NCBI GenBank assembly: GCA_019828595.1
Contig: JAHQRK010000032.1
Location: forward strand, 620,001 to 684,000
From: Aphanomyces cochlioides
Lineage: Eukaryota; Oomycota; Saprolegniomycetes; Saprolegniales; Verrucalvaceae
Direction of reading: 5' to 3'
Length of the DNA: 64,000 bases
Shown: positions 52,354 through 64,000 of the stretch, one piece after another
Layout of the letters: each line of letters starts with the position of its first letter
Position numbering within the stretch: position 1 is the stretch's first letter
Notes under the pieces: model-generated
Databases searched by the model: none
The model's input: the letters and a program-made list of their open reading frames with translations, nothing else
What the model was told of the DNA's origin: nothing
Made by a program: the position numbers and the translations under genes

Positions 52354-55300
52354 CTAGAAAAGCACCATGCAAAATGTATCCTGCACAAGGCTACTCTGCT
52401 GGTTCGTTGCATGAACGACCAGTCGGATTAGGTAGACCATGTTTGGTGTCAGGGCTGTCAAAGTGTGCCGAGTTGAAGTTGGGGTCAAAGGTACGGAAGA
52501 CCATTGCCAAGAGTTCTTGGAGCCATTCCAGTGGCCAATGTTTAGTTCTGGAGTCACGCCTTCAAGACGTAGCCACGTAACCTGAATTAAAATGCGTTAG
52601 AAATTACGAACTGTCACCAGGACTACCTTGACAGATGTTAGTGATATCTGCACAATGTCAAGATTCGAGCAGTGCGTTGCAATATGCTCTTGGTCGATAA
52701 ATGGCCTCACAAACTCATCATGTAGTGCTTTTCGAGCAATCACTTGAGGAAAAAGAGGCAGAAGAGATCGAGATAATGGTTGGTTCTACACAAAGCCAGT
52801 TGTCAGAAACAAGAATGCAGAATGTTTTACAACAAGAAGAAGGCTCAGTGTACCGCGAGCTCTGTCCACGGGGTCGCTAGAACTCCAACAAAGCAAAGTC
52901 TGGAGGAGAGGACTCATTCGAACGACAGTCGGTTCAGTGGGAACTTTTCTGTCTACAGTCAAAGGAATCAGAGCTTGAAGTCGCTGAATGTCTTCTAGAC
53001 TGCGTTTCGACTCTCTGTGAAACTGCTTCATGCAATCTAGTGCTTGCTTCTATACCCACAGTCAATATGATGCATAATATTCATATGATGTACGTAAACA
53101 ACGAATCGTTTGGCGTATTTCGCAACCTGCACGACTCGCACAAATTTGTCACGACTTGATGGTTCAATATCTCGACCATAGATCTTGACTACATCCTTAA
53201 AAGCCAAGTCTCCACCAAAGATGGATTCCTCTACATCGAGTTCTCGGAGATCATGGGACATTGCCTCTCGTCTCAATTGCTTCGCTACTTCCAAACGTCG
53301 GTTGATGCATATTGAATCTGATGCAGTCCATTTGGTTATTGCAGCAATGTCAAAGAGTTCAGGGTTGGGATTGAAGATTGACTCTCTCGACTCTGGCCTC
53401 TGTAGTTGTCGTCAAGTGATGTAGTGTACTTTCCCGTCATACCAAAATGTACTGCTGGCAGCGCACGTGACTGGCTTCAGCTTCCGCATCAACTCGTTGA
53501 ATTTCCCATCGGCTAAATATTAGATCACACTCGGCCCCAATATACCCTACACGAGCTCTACAATGGGTGAATTGATATCTCACCAAGCGTATTACGATTC
53601 ATATTCAGCACACTGCGGATCAACTTTGAACCATTCAATCATTTCAGCCCGTTTCATGTATACTGCTTCATGCAGCGCAGTCTTCTTGAGATTAACTTGA
53701 CGAGCTAAGGTGGCACTGGCGCGTGAATTCAAAAAGAGCATCAAATGAACTGCATCCAAAGTCTTATGTGCACTTGACAAGAGTTGACAAGATTCGACTT
53801 GTTTGAGAAGTGCTTCAAGCGTCGCAACCAACTGTGCTTGGGTCGTTTTATTTTGCTCGTGTATGATACTTGCCTCTTCCCGCAGAGCATCGATTGCCCT
53901 CAGAACCTTTTGCCGATGCTGGACGAGCCAGTTATCCTTGGCAAAAGCAGCAACTTGCTCATGCACATTCTGAGTCGACAACTTCGAGAACTTGTGTAAC
54001 AGATGACTCAACTTATCGAACGCGGGGTTTGTGCCAGATTTAACCAGCTTCGCCATTTGAATTGAAGTTGTTTCTAGCACATGGCAATGTTGAATCATTG
54101 CGGCATGCAATTTGGTTTTGCGCTGGGACTCATCAATAGAAACCTAAAGAGGTATAACAAGAAAATGAGATAAATTTCGCTGACCTGGAGCAATTCGCCT
54201 TCGTGCCGTCGAAGTCGTTCTAAAACGCGGACTCGGTTGAAAGTTTGAATAGCTAGCCTGCTTTGCTTTTGCATCTCTAGTCTTAGCATCGAGCTCTGGA
54301 TCAAATCACTGTCAACAAACTGCGAACTATCGCTTTCTTTGAGTTCTGCGACACCAGCGTGAATGTCCAATTCAACTTCAATAGCTCGTTGACGCTTGAT
54401 CTCTAAGCCGACTGTAGTTTGTACAAGCTCATGTAGAGTTTTCTGCCATTTTAATGCCGAAATACAGTAAGTCCTGTAGATCCACTCAGCAGCCTTCCAC
54501 TCGCCCTGCTTTGCAATTACGTTCGAAGTGCTTCGTTCCACTTGAGATTGAAGGAGGATACCATCTTCAGCCATGCGTTCCATGAGAAGCTCAAGTTGCG
54601 AGGCTTTTCTGAACCAGGTGTCAAAACTTTCTGACTGATACTGAGCGAGGTTATCCCACAGCCACTTGGTTTCTTTGAGATTATGTTGCCGAGCTATAGC
54701 TCCCAGCTCAGTTTGTAGGGTGTGCATATCACGCAGATAGAGCAAACCTTCTCGAACGGCTGCAGCTGCGTTAGTATGTCGGACGTCTTGCTCGTGCCAG
54801 CAACGGAGCTTATGTAGACAAGTAGAGTGGTCTTCCAGAGCTGCGCGATATGCTCTGCTGGTTTCGTGATGAGGGCCAGCTGCTTGTAAGAGCTTCTCCA
54901 TGACATTTGACAAACCTTGAGAAGCAACAGTGATTACGTCATGGCATTGTTTCTGCCATGCTTCATGACAAAAAGATGCATACGTCTACTTAACGATGAG
55001 AAAGATTTGCTTCAAATAATAGGTACCAGTGCAAAAGTCACAATGCAACAGCTCGCCAAGTAGCGCTCCTGTCGAATCAGCTTCTCATGTTCAAGGCGAT
55101 TCAACATCACATCTAGAGATTCCCACGTTTCAAATATATCATTTTGTCCCGTGAAGGCGACATCGGCAAATATGTCTTTCGGTATTGGGTATTCTTGTTC
55201 TTCAGAGAATACCAAATAAGTTTGACTAAATTTGGATTTGGCCTCGCGTACAGTAGCTATATACTGAATAATCTACAAGGAGGGTTAGCTTCATGACCAT

Positions 55301-58300
55301 ATCAACGCAAATACATTTTCATAATCTTTGGCATGAATGAGGCCGGTTTCAATGCGATCAAGACAATATTTCTCATGGGTCTGAATGTCAAGTACTGCAC
55401 GAGCAAGTTCTTCAGCAACGCAGTTCGTCGGTGATAACGAAGGAGAAAATGTTTGAATGCTTGACAATGTGAACAATTCTTTGGCATCCATTTCAGGCAG
55501 TTTAAGATACGTTTTTTTAATGTCGTGAATCAGCGAAAGTTGCTCGTGAATACATTCGTCAATTGCTTTGTGCGAAGTCTGTTGCAAATGAATTTTACAA
55601 TACTGGTATGCTCTTTACCTTTTCCAATTCGCTCAGACGTTTTAAGAGTACAAGTTCAGACTTTTTCACAGAGACTTGGTCCTGCAGTTGGCTCCATTCC
55701 TGCTGAAGTTTGATGTACTCTTGGCTCAAACGAACAATTTCTAATAAGTTGTCCCGGAGACATGTCAATTTGTCAGCTCTTGAAATCATTTCAACGACTC
55801 GAGCTTCAGCGTCGGTTTCCACAGCCTTCATTTGATGGATAACGATTGCAACAGCAGCATTGATTGCTCGCAGTTTTTCCTTGACTCCGATTGCGTCAAG
55901 CTCATACTCGGTAACTGTGGATTCGAGAATTCGGTGTTTATCCGTGCGTAGAGCAGATAAGCTTGCAGCTTCGTGAAGACACTCTTTGATATCTTGAGAG
56001 TAGCGGTCGAGAAGGTAGTTGCGATACTCTAAAATGCGAGTAGTCCGAATTTGGGCTATATCAGCGTGCCTGGGCACATTAAATGAAAAGTTAAACGAGC
56101 TGTACCGTGCTTTTTGAGTAATCCAATGTCGCTCAGCTTGTGATTTCCGGTGCTGAAACAGCATGGACGGCATCTCAGACTTCCATAAGAGCGGGGATGG
56201 CGTGCCAGCTACAATTAAATGGTTGAGGCAATCTGCAACTTCTTGAATCAGTAAATTCCATGAGCTTTGTGGCTGGCGAAAGAAGCTGCAGTAATAACAT
56301 GGGCTTTCAATAAGCTCGACTGGTGATTTTGTAGCACATTTTTTACAAGAAAATGAGGAAAGATCAATACGCTTTGAGTTATGAGGCGGAGGAATGAATG
56401 GAGCATCTAATGCAAGTGGCAGCTCTTCGAGCTGGATGTGCTTGACGGGTTTACGTATTTCTCTCACTATAATCAATTGTCAAAAGGCACGTGAACGGAG
56501 GATTACAGCGCTTATCCAGTGATTCAAGGAAGTGTGAAGTCGTTTTGCCGTGTGTTATCACCAGAACTTGAGCACATGCTTTCCATGCAACGTCCGATTC
56601 GCCTTCGGCCTGGATTCTTCGTGAGCGGACTTGGGATTTGTTTGATGGCAATACCTGCTCTTCGTTGACCCAGAGTGGAGTAATATGTGATTGTACAGCA
56701 GGGCAAAGTGCTTCTTCTACTTTAATGGGATGGCGCTGAGTTCGTAAACTAAAGAGAAGGGCTTGAAGAGCATTTCGAGCTGATGGACAATTGCAGTCAC
56801 ACACAACAAAAGTTGAGTATTGATACATCGAGCGAGGTATTGGTTTATCTTTGAGCATATCGGTGAATCGAGCTTGCAAACACGCGAGCTTAAAGTCAGC
56901 AAAGGCGCTATCCTCTGCTTCCAGTGACTACTCTTAAATTTTTTAGATATTTAATGACATATACGCACCGGTATGAATGTCTCCATTGTTTCGATATCCT
57001 TCGCTTTCCTTGACTCCATTCGTTCACGCAAAGCTGGAACAAGTTGACGAATCTGGTCAATTTCGTCTGATGTATCATTGAGTTTTTTAGCCGTCATTCG
57101 TTGTAGTAATACAATTTTGGCACCGTTTGCGTGCTCCATCAAAGGTCCTTCGGCTGATTCCCGAGATGATTGAGTCTTTCTTAGTTGTGTAAGCCATAGA
57201 ACTAATTGCATCTCAACTTCAGCTTCTGGAGTAAAGAAGGTATTGCGCTTGATATCATCAGCTATACGTCGAATTGTTTTGATCGATTCGTTCCATTCGG
57301 AATCTGCTTCTTCGATTGCACCCTTGGCATTAACAAGAGACAGCGGCTCCTTCCATTCTTTGGGGAAATGTTGATTTTCAACGGGGGAGGAGTTTTTGTT
57401 TGATGTCTCTGAATGGGAGCTCTCATTAATTACCCGCGTAACTGGCCTACGCAGCGGCAAACTTTGTTCAATTTCATTGAAGAGACAGGTCACATCTGTC
57501 TGGAGGACATTCAGCGCAACATCGTCACATAAATTCTCAAAAGATTGTAAAAACTGCTCCTTTTGAGAGCGTACACCTTCAAAGTGTTTCTGAGTGTCGT
57601 TTGTTTCAACCTCGCACGTGTCATCAAAGAAATTTTCCCTTGAAAAATGCAATTTATCGACTTGACGAGCTTCGTCTCGGCATTTGCCAGAGTCGACTCT
57701 TGCCTCTTGAGAAATCTGTTGTGCATATTGCTGCACCAAAGCATAAGAAGGTCTACAACAAAATGAGTCTATACGACGCAAGAAAGACGTACAATGCAAC
57801 GACGCCGCGGGTGCGCATGATATTACCACACACACGAAATCGCACTTGAATTTGAAAACTTTGTAATCGATCTCTCCACAAAACGCTTCCACCCAATCGA
57901 TAGGAGTCGCAAGTGGCAAAAGGACCTTTGACAAATACAGTAATACATAAAGAAAATAAGAGCAGTGTACCAATACACCATGAAAGTTTTGATGAATCAT
58001 GAGGTGGCAAAAATTCAACGTTGACCCCTCTCCGAGGAATCAAATCCACTGTCATACTCTACATGGATATATATTGTCAACTCATAACATGAAAGATATC
58101 TTACGTGGCATATCGTGTGCGATAGCTTGAAGAGTACATCGCTGAGTACAAACTCAACATCATGCAAAGCGTGGCTATACTCAGACCAGTTCCAAGAAAG
58201 CTGCGGGATTTCATTCAAGGAAGCTTGATGGAGGTTGGCTATGCGGACTGAGGTTGTGTTTTTTGTAAGCGACCACAGTTCGAGAACATTTTGGGATGGC

Positions 58301-59609
58301 ACATAGGTTTGACTTGTTATGACAACTACTGCAGAACTCCACAGATTATCATAGCTAGCTGTGCTCTAGTAGGAAGTGAGGAAAACTAAAAAAAATGTTT
58401 TCTTACATGCATTTCACCAGTCACAAGATTCAACGCGACTTCTAAGAGTTTATCAAGTGCATTAATTGCCTTCATGGGTTTCGAGAAGAATTGTCTTATT
58501 CGTTTTGACACTTCTCTCTACGAATGTTGATGGAAAAATTAAATTTATCAGTACCACGCCTAGTCGATCCATTGCCCGCCATTGAAGTAGAACTGAATTA
58601 GGCTCCGTAGTTGTCACAAGTGCAATATGGGCATGCGGTGGAAGATGCTCAACAAACTAGGTTATACATCAACTACTAGTGAGATTAAAAATCACCTGAA
58701 TAAGGGCCAAGCTCACACGGGAGAGCTCTTTCGACCCCAACTCAACCGCATCCAAAACTAAAACGACATGAAAAGTCGATGGCACTTTTGCTGCGTCAAA
58801 GTCCTCAGAGCAACGAATGTCCAATGCAAAAGCCACTGAAGAGTCTTCTTGAGGATATTGATGAAGGATAATGGTAAAAAGACGCTCCTCGTCAACGTCT
58901 ATAAGCATTGGATGCACAATCTCATCAAAACCAACGTAACGGAGACAATTCTCTCCAACAAGATCAGGCTCGATTTGATTGTAGCTATTCAGGCGCCAAT
59001 ACGAAATCAATCTAGCACAATGTGGATGAACGTGGCTTACTTCTCGCGCCCTCCAACTATCTCGCGACAAATCACACACGGAAGGATCAGGATCTCATAC
59101 CTGTTGAGGAGATCAGCGGGAAGGTCGCCTCTCCACAACCGAAGTTCCGAGACTGTCAAATGTAAGCCATAATCTTTTGGATCCTTTGGCTTGGATGACC
59201 ACCCAATCCTAAGTACATTATCTGCATGCGGCTCGGTCAGATGCTCCTGATCAAGCTGAAGCAAACTTTCCTCGACTTTGAGCAAATTGATCGCAAAACG
59301 CCCATCACATACCAGCGTGGGTACTTCACCGATTGTTGGAATCACTCCACTCCAATGTTTGCATGTATTTTCCGCCACGCAGGGTGTTTCTGTGACAAAG
59401 ACTTGACCCGCAATGCGAATGACAGTATGTCCTTTCCAAACACCCACAGCAAAGCGAGAGTGCGTCATAAGCCATACCGTAGTGGATGGCATCAATGGAG
59501 GCTTTAGAAGGCATTCCCAAGTGATCTCGTCTGGAAAGGAAATCGCTTCGGCGCTCTCAAGGTACGTGCCAGCGTCGATTCGTAGTCCCGCGCTTCTTAC
59601 TTCAATCAT
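52354..59609 (-). CDS. Very large LamG-like/VWA-like/coiled-coil/FnIII-like protein
   Basis: A chain of minus-strand open segments with short GT/AG introns reads as one gene from ATG 59609 to TAG 52354-52356. Well-supported first exons: 59609-59101, 59056-58696, 58656-58558, 58517-58407, 58365-58105, all in phase; later exon edges are approximate. N-terminus: a concanavalin/LamG-like fold (ELRLWRGDLPADLLN, LISYWRLNSY). Next a degenerate VWA-like region (FHVVLVLDAVELGSKELS, ALVTTTEP, SSAVVVITSQ) whose metal site is not the standard DxSxS. Then over 1000 residues of charged coiled coil, a CxxC...CxxC zinc-like motif (SCKKC and PCYYC near 56300), and a fibronectin-III-like end (LTALTPNMVYLIRLVVHA). 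No clear signal peptide. Family not recognised; it could be two adjacent genes. Confidence 0.6.
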
Positions 59610-59737
59610 CGGCAAAATGATCCAAAACGTGAAGATTTCGATCCTCCGGATAAACTTGCTTTCAATGATTATCCGGCCAGAATACGGATAAAATATCCGG
59701 ATATCTTGAGGGATGAGGGGTGGTTGGAATTTTCATC
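59610..59737. promoter_or_regulatory. Bidirectional promoter with four CCGGATA-type motifs
   Basis: 128 bases separate the divergent starts of the giant gene and PRP22. TCCGGATA (59645), TATCCGG (59670-59676), a CGGATA (59685) and ATATCCGGATA (59693-59703) occur here. Related motifs precede the glutaredoxin and PAQR1 starts. A transcription-factor site is inferred. Confidence 0.45.
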
Positions 59738-62700
59738 ATGGAGAAGCTACAGGAATTGAGCTTGATCTCGAAGGTATGCTCGGAGCTAGAAAGCCATCTG
59801 GGCATGAGTGACCGTACGCTTGCAGAGTTCATTATCCACTTGGCGCGAGAGTCTGAAGATGGGAAGAAGTTCCACGTAAAAATGACTGAGAATGGCGCGG
59901 AAGTGCCAGTCAAGTTTGCACTTCATTTGCATCAATTGATCCACACCATGTCCAAAAAGCCAAAACCAGCAATCATTCCAAGCGAAAATAATCCTTTTCC
60001 TGGCTTGACAAGACCCAATACTAAACCAATCAACGAAGAAGAGATTGACATTGACGATATTCCAGGGCTACATGCAGACGACAAAACGGAACGCAATCAA
60101 GCACCAACCCGACGCAGTCGTACTCCAGACCGCAAACGAAGCCGGACGCCAGAGCGAAGACGAGACCGGTCCCGTGAACGAAGACGAAGCCGCTCAAATG
60201 AACGAAGGCATAGTCGTTCTCCTGACCGAAGACGGAGAAGTCGATCTCGTGAGTCCAAACGCAGCAAAATTGACAAAGGGACCGTTCAAATATATCACAT
60301 CTACCGTGGACGTGTCTCGAAAGTCCAAGATTTTGGTTGCTTTGTCGAACTCGATGACTTCAACAGGCGTGAGGGGCTAGTCCATATTCGCAACCTGACC
60401 AACTCACACGTCAAGAACGTACGAGACCTCGTTCGACGGAACGACCGAGTATGGGTCAAAGTTATCAGCAACACTGGCAACAAAATGCTACTTTCAATGC
60501 AAGATGTTGACCAAAAGACTGGCGAAGACAAGATGCCACAGCGTAACAACAGTTCGGCTTCTCGAGACTCCAAGACATGGGTCAATCCCTCTGCTCCTGG
60601 TATGCAACAAGAATCTGTGGATGCCTCCGAGAACGAAAAGCCCCGCGCTGCAAAACGACTCTCCTCGCCAGAACGATGGGAAATCCGACAACTCATCAAT
60701 TCTGGCGTACTTCCTGTGTCTGAGTACCCAACATTTGATGAAGAGCATGGCGTCATGGACGTTGAAGAGACGGAAGAAGAGTTTGAAGTGGAGCTCAATG
60801 AGGACGAGCCTCTCTTCTTGAAGGGACAGACCAAGACGGCGCTTGAAATGTCGCCCGTGAAAATCGTGAAAAATCCTGATGGCTCTCTCTCTCGTGCAGC
60901 CATGACGCAGTCGACACTAGCCAAGGAACGCCGTGAAATGCGTCAAACTCAAGCGAATCAGCTGATCGACTCGATCCCGAAGGACTTGAATCGGCCATGG
61001 GAAGACCCAATGCCGGAAGCTGGGGAACGGCACTTTGCTCAGGAATTACGAGGAATTCACATGGGTAGCTCAACGTTGGATTTACCCGAATGGAAAGAAA
61101 AAACGCAGTCCAAATCGCTCAGCTATGGCAATGTCTCGACGAAATCCATCCGTGAGCAGCGGGAATCTCTTCCAGTTTTCAAGCTCAAGAGGCAATTGAT
61201 GGATGCAATCCTAAACAACCAAGTGTTGGTTGTTATCGGCGAAACTGGCTCGGGTAAAACAACACAAATGACTCAGTACATGGCAGAAATGGGTCTGACT
61301 GCTCATGGTATGATTGGATGCACACAGCCGCGTCGTGTGGCTGCTACATCTGTCGCGAAGCGTGTAGCAGAAGAATTTGGATGTCCACTGGGTCAAGAAG
61401 TTGGCTACGCTGTGCGTTTTGAAGACATGACGTCGAATGAAACCGTGATCAAGTACATGACGGAGGGTATGTTGATGCGTGAGTACTTGGCGGACAATAA
61501 GCTCAGTCGTTATTCAGCTATTATCTTGGATGAAGCCCACGAACGCAATATCAACACAGATGTCCTCTTTGGCCTGCTGAAAGCACTGCTCAAGCAACGT
61601 CCTGAGCTCAAAATTGTGGTTACTAGTGCGACCCTCGATGCAGAAAAATTCTCGCGCTACTTTATGGACTGTCCCATCTTTACTATTCCAGGGCGAACGT
61701 TTCCTGTTGAAATCTTGTACACAAAAGAACCCGAAGCGGACTACCTCGACGCTGCTCTCATTACAGTCATGCAGATCCACTTGAGTGAACCAGAAGGGGA
61801 CATTTTGCTCTTCCTCACGGGTCAAGAAGAAATTGATACTGCATGTGAAGTGCTTTACCAGCGTATCAAAGCCTTGGGTGCCTTGGCACCGGAACTCATC
61901 ATTCTTCCCGTCTATGGTGCGCTCCCATCTGAAATGCAAACACGTATTTTTGAGCCGGCACCGAAAGGTAGTCGAAAGTGCGTTGTAGCGACAAATATTG
62001 CCGAAGCTTCCCTCACAATTGATGGCGTATATTACGTGGTCGATCCTGGCTTCTGCAAGGAAAAGGCTTTCAACCCTAAAGTCGGCATGGACTCTCTGAT
62101 TGTCGTGCCATGTTCCCAAGCATCAGCTCGCCAACGTGCTGGCCGCGCTGGTCGTACTGGACCTGGGAAATGCTATCGACTCTACACTGAAAATGCCTAC
62201 AAGAACGAAATGCTTCCGACGGCCATTCCTGAAATTCAACGCTCCAATCTTGGCATGGTCGTGCTTCAGCTCAAAGCAATGGGTATCAATGACCTCATGG
62301 GATTTGATTTCTTGGATCCACCGCCTCTTCCAGCTTTGGTGAGCGCCATGGAGACTTTGTACGCTTTGGGGGCTCTCGATGAAGAGGGTTTACTGACTCG
62401 CCTCGGTAAAAAGATGGCCGAGTTTCCAATGGACCCACAGATGGGCAAAGTACTTCTTACTAGCGTAGTCCTCGGATGTGCCGAAGAGGTTCTGACAATT
62501 TTGAGCATGCTTTCTGTAGAGAACGTTTTCTTTCGACCGAAGGATAAGCAAGCTGCTGCCGATTCAAAGAAAGCCAAGTTCAATCAACCTGAAGGCGACC
62601 AACTCACTCTGCTAGCAGTGTATGATGCGTGGAAGAACTCCAAATTTAGCAATCCGTGGTGCTATGAGAACTACATTCAAGCCCGAGCTATTCGACGTGC

Positions 62701-63133
62701 ACAAGATGTGCGAAAGCAGCTTTTGTCAATTCTCGATCGCTTCAAAATGGAAGTCGCAAGTGCTGGTAAAAACTACAACAAGATCCGCCGCGCGATCGTC
62801 TCTGGCTATTTTGCCAACACCGCCAAGAAAGATTCACAGGAAGGCTACCGGACAATGGTGGAAGGCCAGCCAGTCTACATCCATCCGTCCTCAGCCCTGT
62901 ACAAGAAGAACCCTGAATGGGTCATCTACCAAGAACTCGTGCTCACGTCGAAAGAATACATGCGGAATGTCATGGCTATCGAGCCAAAATGGCTGGTGGA
63001 ACTCGCGCCAGCCTTTTTCAAGAAGGGAGACCCGACCAAGCTCACCAAGGCGAAGAAGGCACAGAAGATTGAGCCTCTCCATGATCGATTCAATCCACAA
63101 GACTCGTGGCGGCTCAGTAAACGTCGGGGGTAG
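59738..63133 (+). CDS. PRP22: Pre-mRNA splicing DEAH helicase PRP22/DHX8
   Basis: Single exon, 1131 residues from ATG 59738 (the frame extends to a GTG at 59720). Order: short helical N-terminus; an RS-like region at about 120-175; an S1 RNA-binding domain at about 183-260 ([17 protein letters not shown]), diagnostic for PRP22/DHX8; then the helicase core with motif [11 protein letters not shown] (near 501), Ia [14 protein letters not shown] (near 598), [30 protein letters not shown] and [14 protein letters not shown]. The helicase-associated and OB-fold regions follow ([26 protein letters not shown]). In yeast and humans this enzyme releases spliced mRNA from the spliceosome using ATP. Nuclear. 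Its own gene lacks introns although most neighbours are split. Confidence 0.96.
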   Translation: MEKLQELSLISKVCSELESHLGMSDRTLAEFIIHLARESEDGKKFHVKMTENGAEVPVKFALHLHQLIHTMSKKPKPAIIPSENNPFPGLTRPNTKPINEEEIDIDDIPGLHADDKTERNQAPTRRSRTPDRKRSRTPERRRDRSRERRRSRSNERRHSRSPDRRRRSRSRESKRSKIDKGTVQIYHIYRGRVSKVQDFGCFVELDDFNRREGLVHIRNLTNSHVKNVRDLVRRNDRVWVKVISNTGNKMLLSMQDVDQKTGEDKMPQRNNSSASRDSKTWVNPSAPGMQQESVDASENEKPRAAKRLSSPERWEIRQLINSGVLPVSEYPTFDEEHGVMDVEETEEEFEVELNEDEPLFLKGQTKTALEMSPVKIVKNPDGSLSRAAMTQSTLAKERREMRQTQANQLIDSIPKDLNRPWEDPMPEAGERHFAQELRGIHMGSSTLDLPEWKEKTQSKSLSYGNVSTKSIREQRESLPVFKLKRQLMDAILNNQVLVVIGETGSGKTTQMTQYMAEMGLTAHGMIGCTQPRRVAATSVAKRVAEEFGCPLGQEVGYAVRFEDMTSNETVIKYMTEGMLMREYLADNKLSRYSAIILDEAHERNINTDVLFGLLKALLKQRPELKIVVTSATLDAEKFSRYFMDCPIFTIPGRTFPVEILYTKEPEADYLDAALITVMQIHLSEPEGDILLFLTGQEEIDTACEVLYQRIKALGALAPELIILPVYGALPSEMQTRIFEPAPKGSRKCVVATNIAEASLTIDGVYYVVDPGFCKEKAFNPKVGMDSLIVVPCSQASARQRAGRAGRTGPGKCYRLYTENAYKNEMLPTAIPEIQRSNLGMVVLQLKAMGINDLMGFDFLDPPPLPALVSAMETLYALGALDEEGLLTRLGKKMAEFPMDPQMGKVLLTSVVLGCAEEVLTILSMLSVENVFFRPKDKQAAADSKKAKFNQPEGDQLTLLAVYDAWKNSKFSNPWCYENYIQARAIRRAQDVRKQLLSILDRFKMEVASAGKNYNKIRRAIVSGYFANTAKKDSQEGYRTMVEGQPVYIHPSSALYKKNPEWVIYQELVLTSKEYMRNVMAIEPKWLVELAPAFFKKGDPTKLTKAKKAQKIEPLHDRFNPQDSWRLSKRRG

Positions 63134-63178
63134 TCTTTCAGCTAAGCATGATAAAACTTGCAGGTCTGTTGGAAGTTT

Positions 63179-63211
63179 GGGGTGCAGGGTTTAGGGGTTT
63201 AGGGGTTTCAG
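63179..63211. promoter_or_regulatory. Telomere-like TTTAGGGG repeats
   Basis: GGGGTGCAGGGTTTAGGGG followed by two more TTTAGGGG/TTTC units lie 46 bases after the PRP22 stop and about 90-120 bases before the next start. This is the third such cluster in the window. Confidence 0.45.
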
Positions 63212-63300
63212 TTGTATAGATTATGGGAGGTAAAGTGACAGATATGTATAAATTTCGACAGGTGCCGAATTCGTGTTGACACGAAGAAATCATTTGATCC

Positions 63301-64000
63301 ATGGACGACAGCGTAGAGAGCAACTTCCAGACTGCCGTTGCGCGGGCTCTGGAGGCGCAAACGACGCACAAGAACCTCCTCGCTAGACATAGTCTTCAGC
63401 TCTATGGTCTCCTCCAACAAGCTCATCACGGCGACATCGATACGGATCGACCACGTAAGCAATCTTGGAAGAGACGGAGACGCTTATTCGATATCGTAGG
63501 TTGTCCCGTCAATTATGAAGGCAAAGCGAAATGGTTTGGAAGACACGGTGATCATTAGTGTCATTTTTTCTAGGGATGCGTGGGCTGCGCGACGTGGAAT
63601 GACGACAACGGCTGCGAAAGAAGAATACACTCGTCTTGTCGAATCCATCTTGCCTACGGTACCAACTTTGACGTCTTTTTTTGTAAGATTTCCTGTGCAG
63701 CCACCGCCAACTTCGAGGTCATCTCCATCGCAACCTACTCGACAAATGAAACGGTTCAAGCAATCCACGCAAGCGCCACTCCCGCGAGTTATTGCTGAGC
63801 TCTTGGTGAGCTTTGTTGTGCTTGTCTTCGCCATGTCCTTTGTGGTGTGGGCATCTCGTGAAGTTGACGAGCACTGCCGTTCGTCAACGTCTCACTCGTG
63901 CGATTTCTGGATCCAAAGCCGGCAAATTCGAGCAGCTATTGCATGGATATCGGTTGGATTAGCCCTTGGTTCCCTCCTTCACTCGAATGTACATCATCTT
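63301..64000 (+). CDS. Acyl-CoA-binding protein with C-terminal membrane segments (partial, runs off window)
   Basis: Exons 63301-63454, 63500-63533 and 63574 to beyond the window end (introns 45 and 40 nt). MDDSVESNFQTAVARAL, then LQLYGLLQQAHHGDIDTDRP, NYEGKAKWDAWAARRGM and AKEEYTRLVESILP form a complete ACBP four-helix domain, including the acyl-CoA-contact Tyr/Lys/Trp residues. After a Pro-rich linker come hydrophobic stretches VIAELLVSFVVLVFAMSFVVW and AAIAWISVGLALGSLL. Membrane-tailed ACBPs (ACBD5-like) tether organelles or carry acyl-CoA at membranes in animals and plants; the organelle here is unknown. The frame is still open at base 64000. Confidence 0.88.

Noticed and set aside
60301..60924. 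207-codon minus-strand frame inside PRP22
   Set aside because: Lies entirely opposite a clearly real S1-helicase coding region and is Ser-rich as expected from antisense of charged codons.

Overview
The window looks like nuclear DNA of an oomycete, most likely of the Saprolegniales (Aphanomyces/Achlya/Thraustotheca type). The basis is the very short spliceosomal introns (mostly about 39-65 nt) in tightly packed genes, an oomycete-style ankyrin protein with cysteine-containing repeats, two PAQR receptors, an acyl-CoA-binding protein with a membrane tail, and Ty3, Harbinger and pogo transposon remains. The taxonomic call is inference; no marker gene in the window decides it.

Layout. 1-6.2 kb is a decayed zone: a Ty3/gypsy integrase tail, two broken copies (A, B) of a large membrane-protein family, a perfect-looking hairpin and unassigned DNA. 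6.7-11.9 kb holds an intact 1733-residue member (C), followed by a tiny C-terminal fragment (D) and an ankyrin gene. 13.6-28.1 kb is a conserved gene block: NUDT19-like Nudix hydrolase, NOC2, an unidentified conserved protein, ISCA1, a PPTC7-type mitochondrial phosphatase, a TPR protein, PAQR receptor 1, a dithiol glutaredoxin and PAQR receptor 2. 29-50.3 kb returns to the membrane family: an intact copy (F), a full-length copy broken by two DNA transposons (G) and a divergently transcribed copy with frameshifts (H). 50.8-64 kb holds an ankyrin protein, a giant LamG-like/VWA-like/coiled-coil/fibronectin-III-like gene, the splicing helicase PRP22/DHX8 and the start of a membrane-tailed acyl-CoA-binding protein.

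The most notable content is the membrane family. Every full copy is about 1735-1740 residues and is itself a complete internal duplication: each half has one leading membrane segment, a roughly 520-residue cysteine-containing ectodomain with conserved motifs, and a cluster of membrane segments. I recognise no known domain. At least seven loci in 50 kb (two intact, five broken) show an expanding and dying tandem family. Copy G carries an apparently complete Harbinger element (DDE transposase plus Myb/SANT-like partner) and an internally deleted pogo/Tigger-like element with a TA duplication, so the order of events can be read directly.

Exon structures were worked out by eye from GT/AG sites, reading frame and family similarity. 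Starts were moved from non-ATG codons to ATG where needed.
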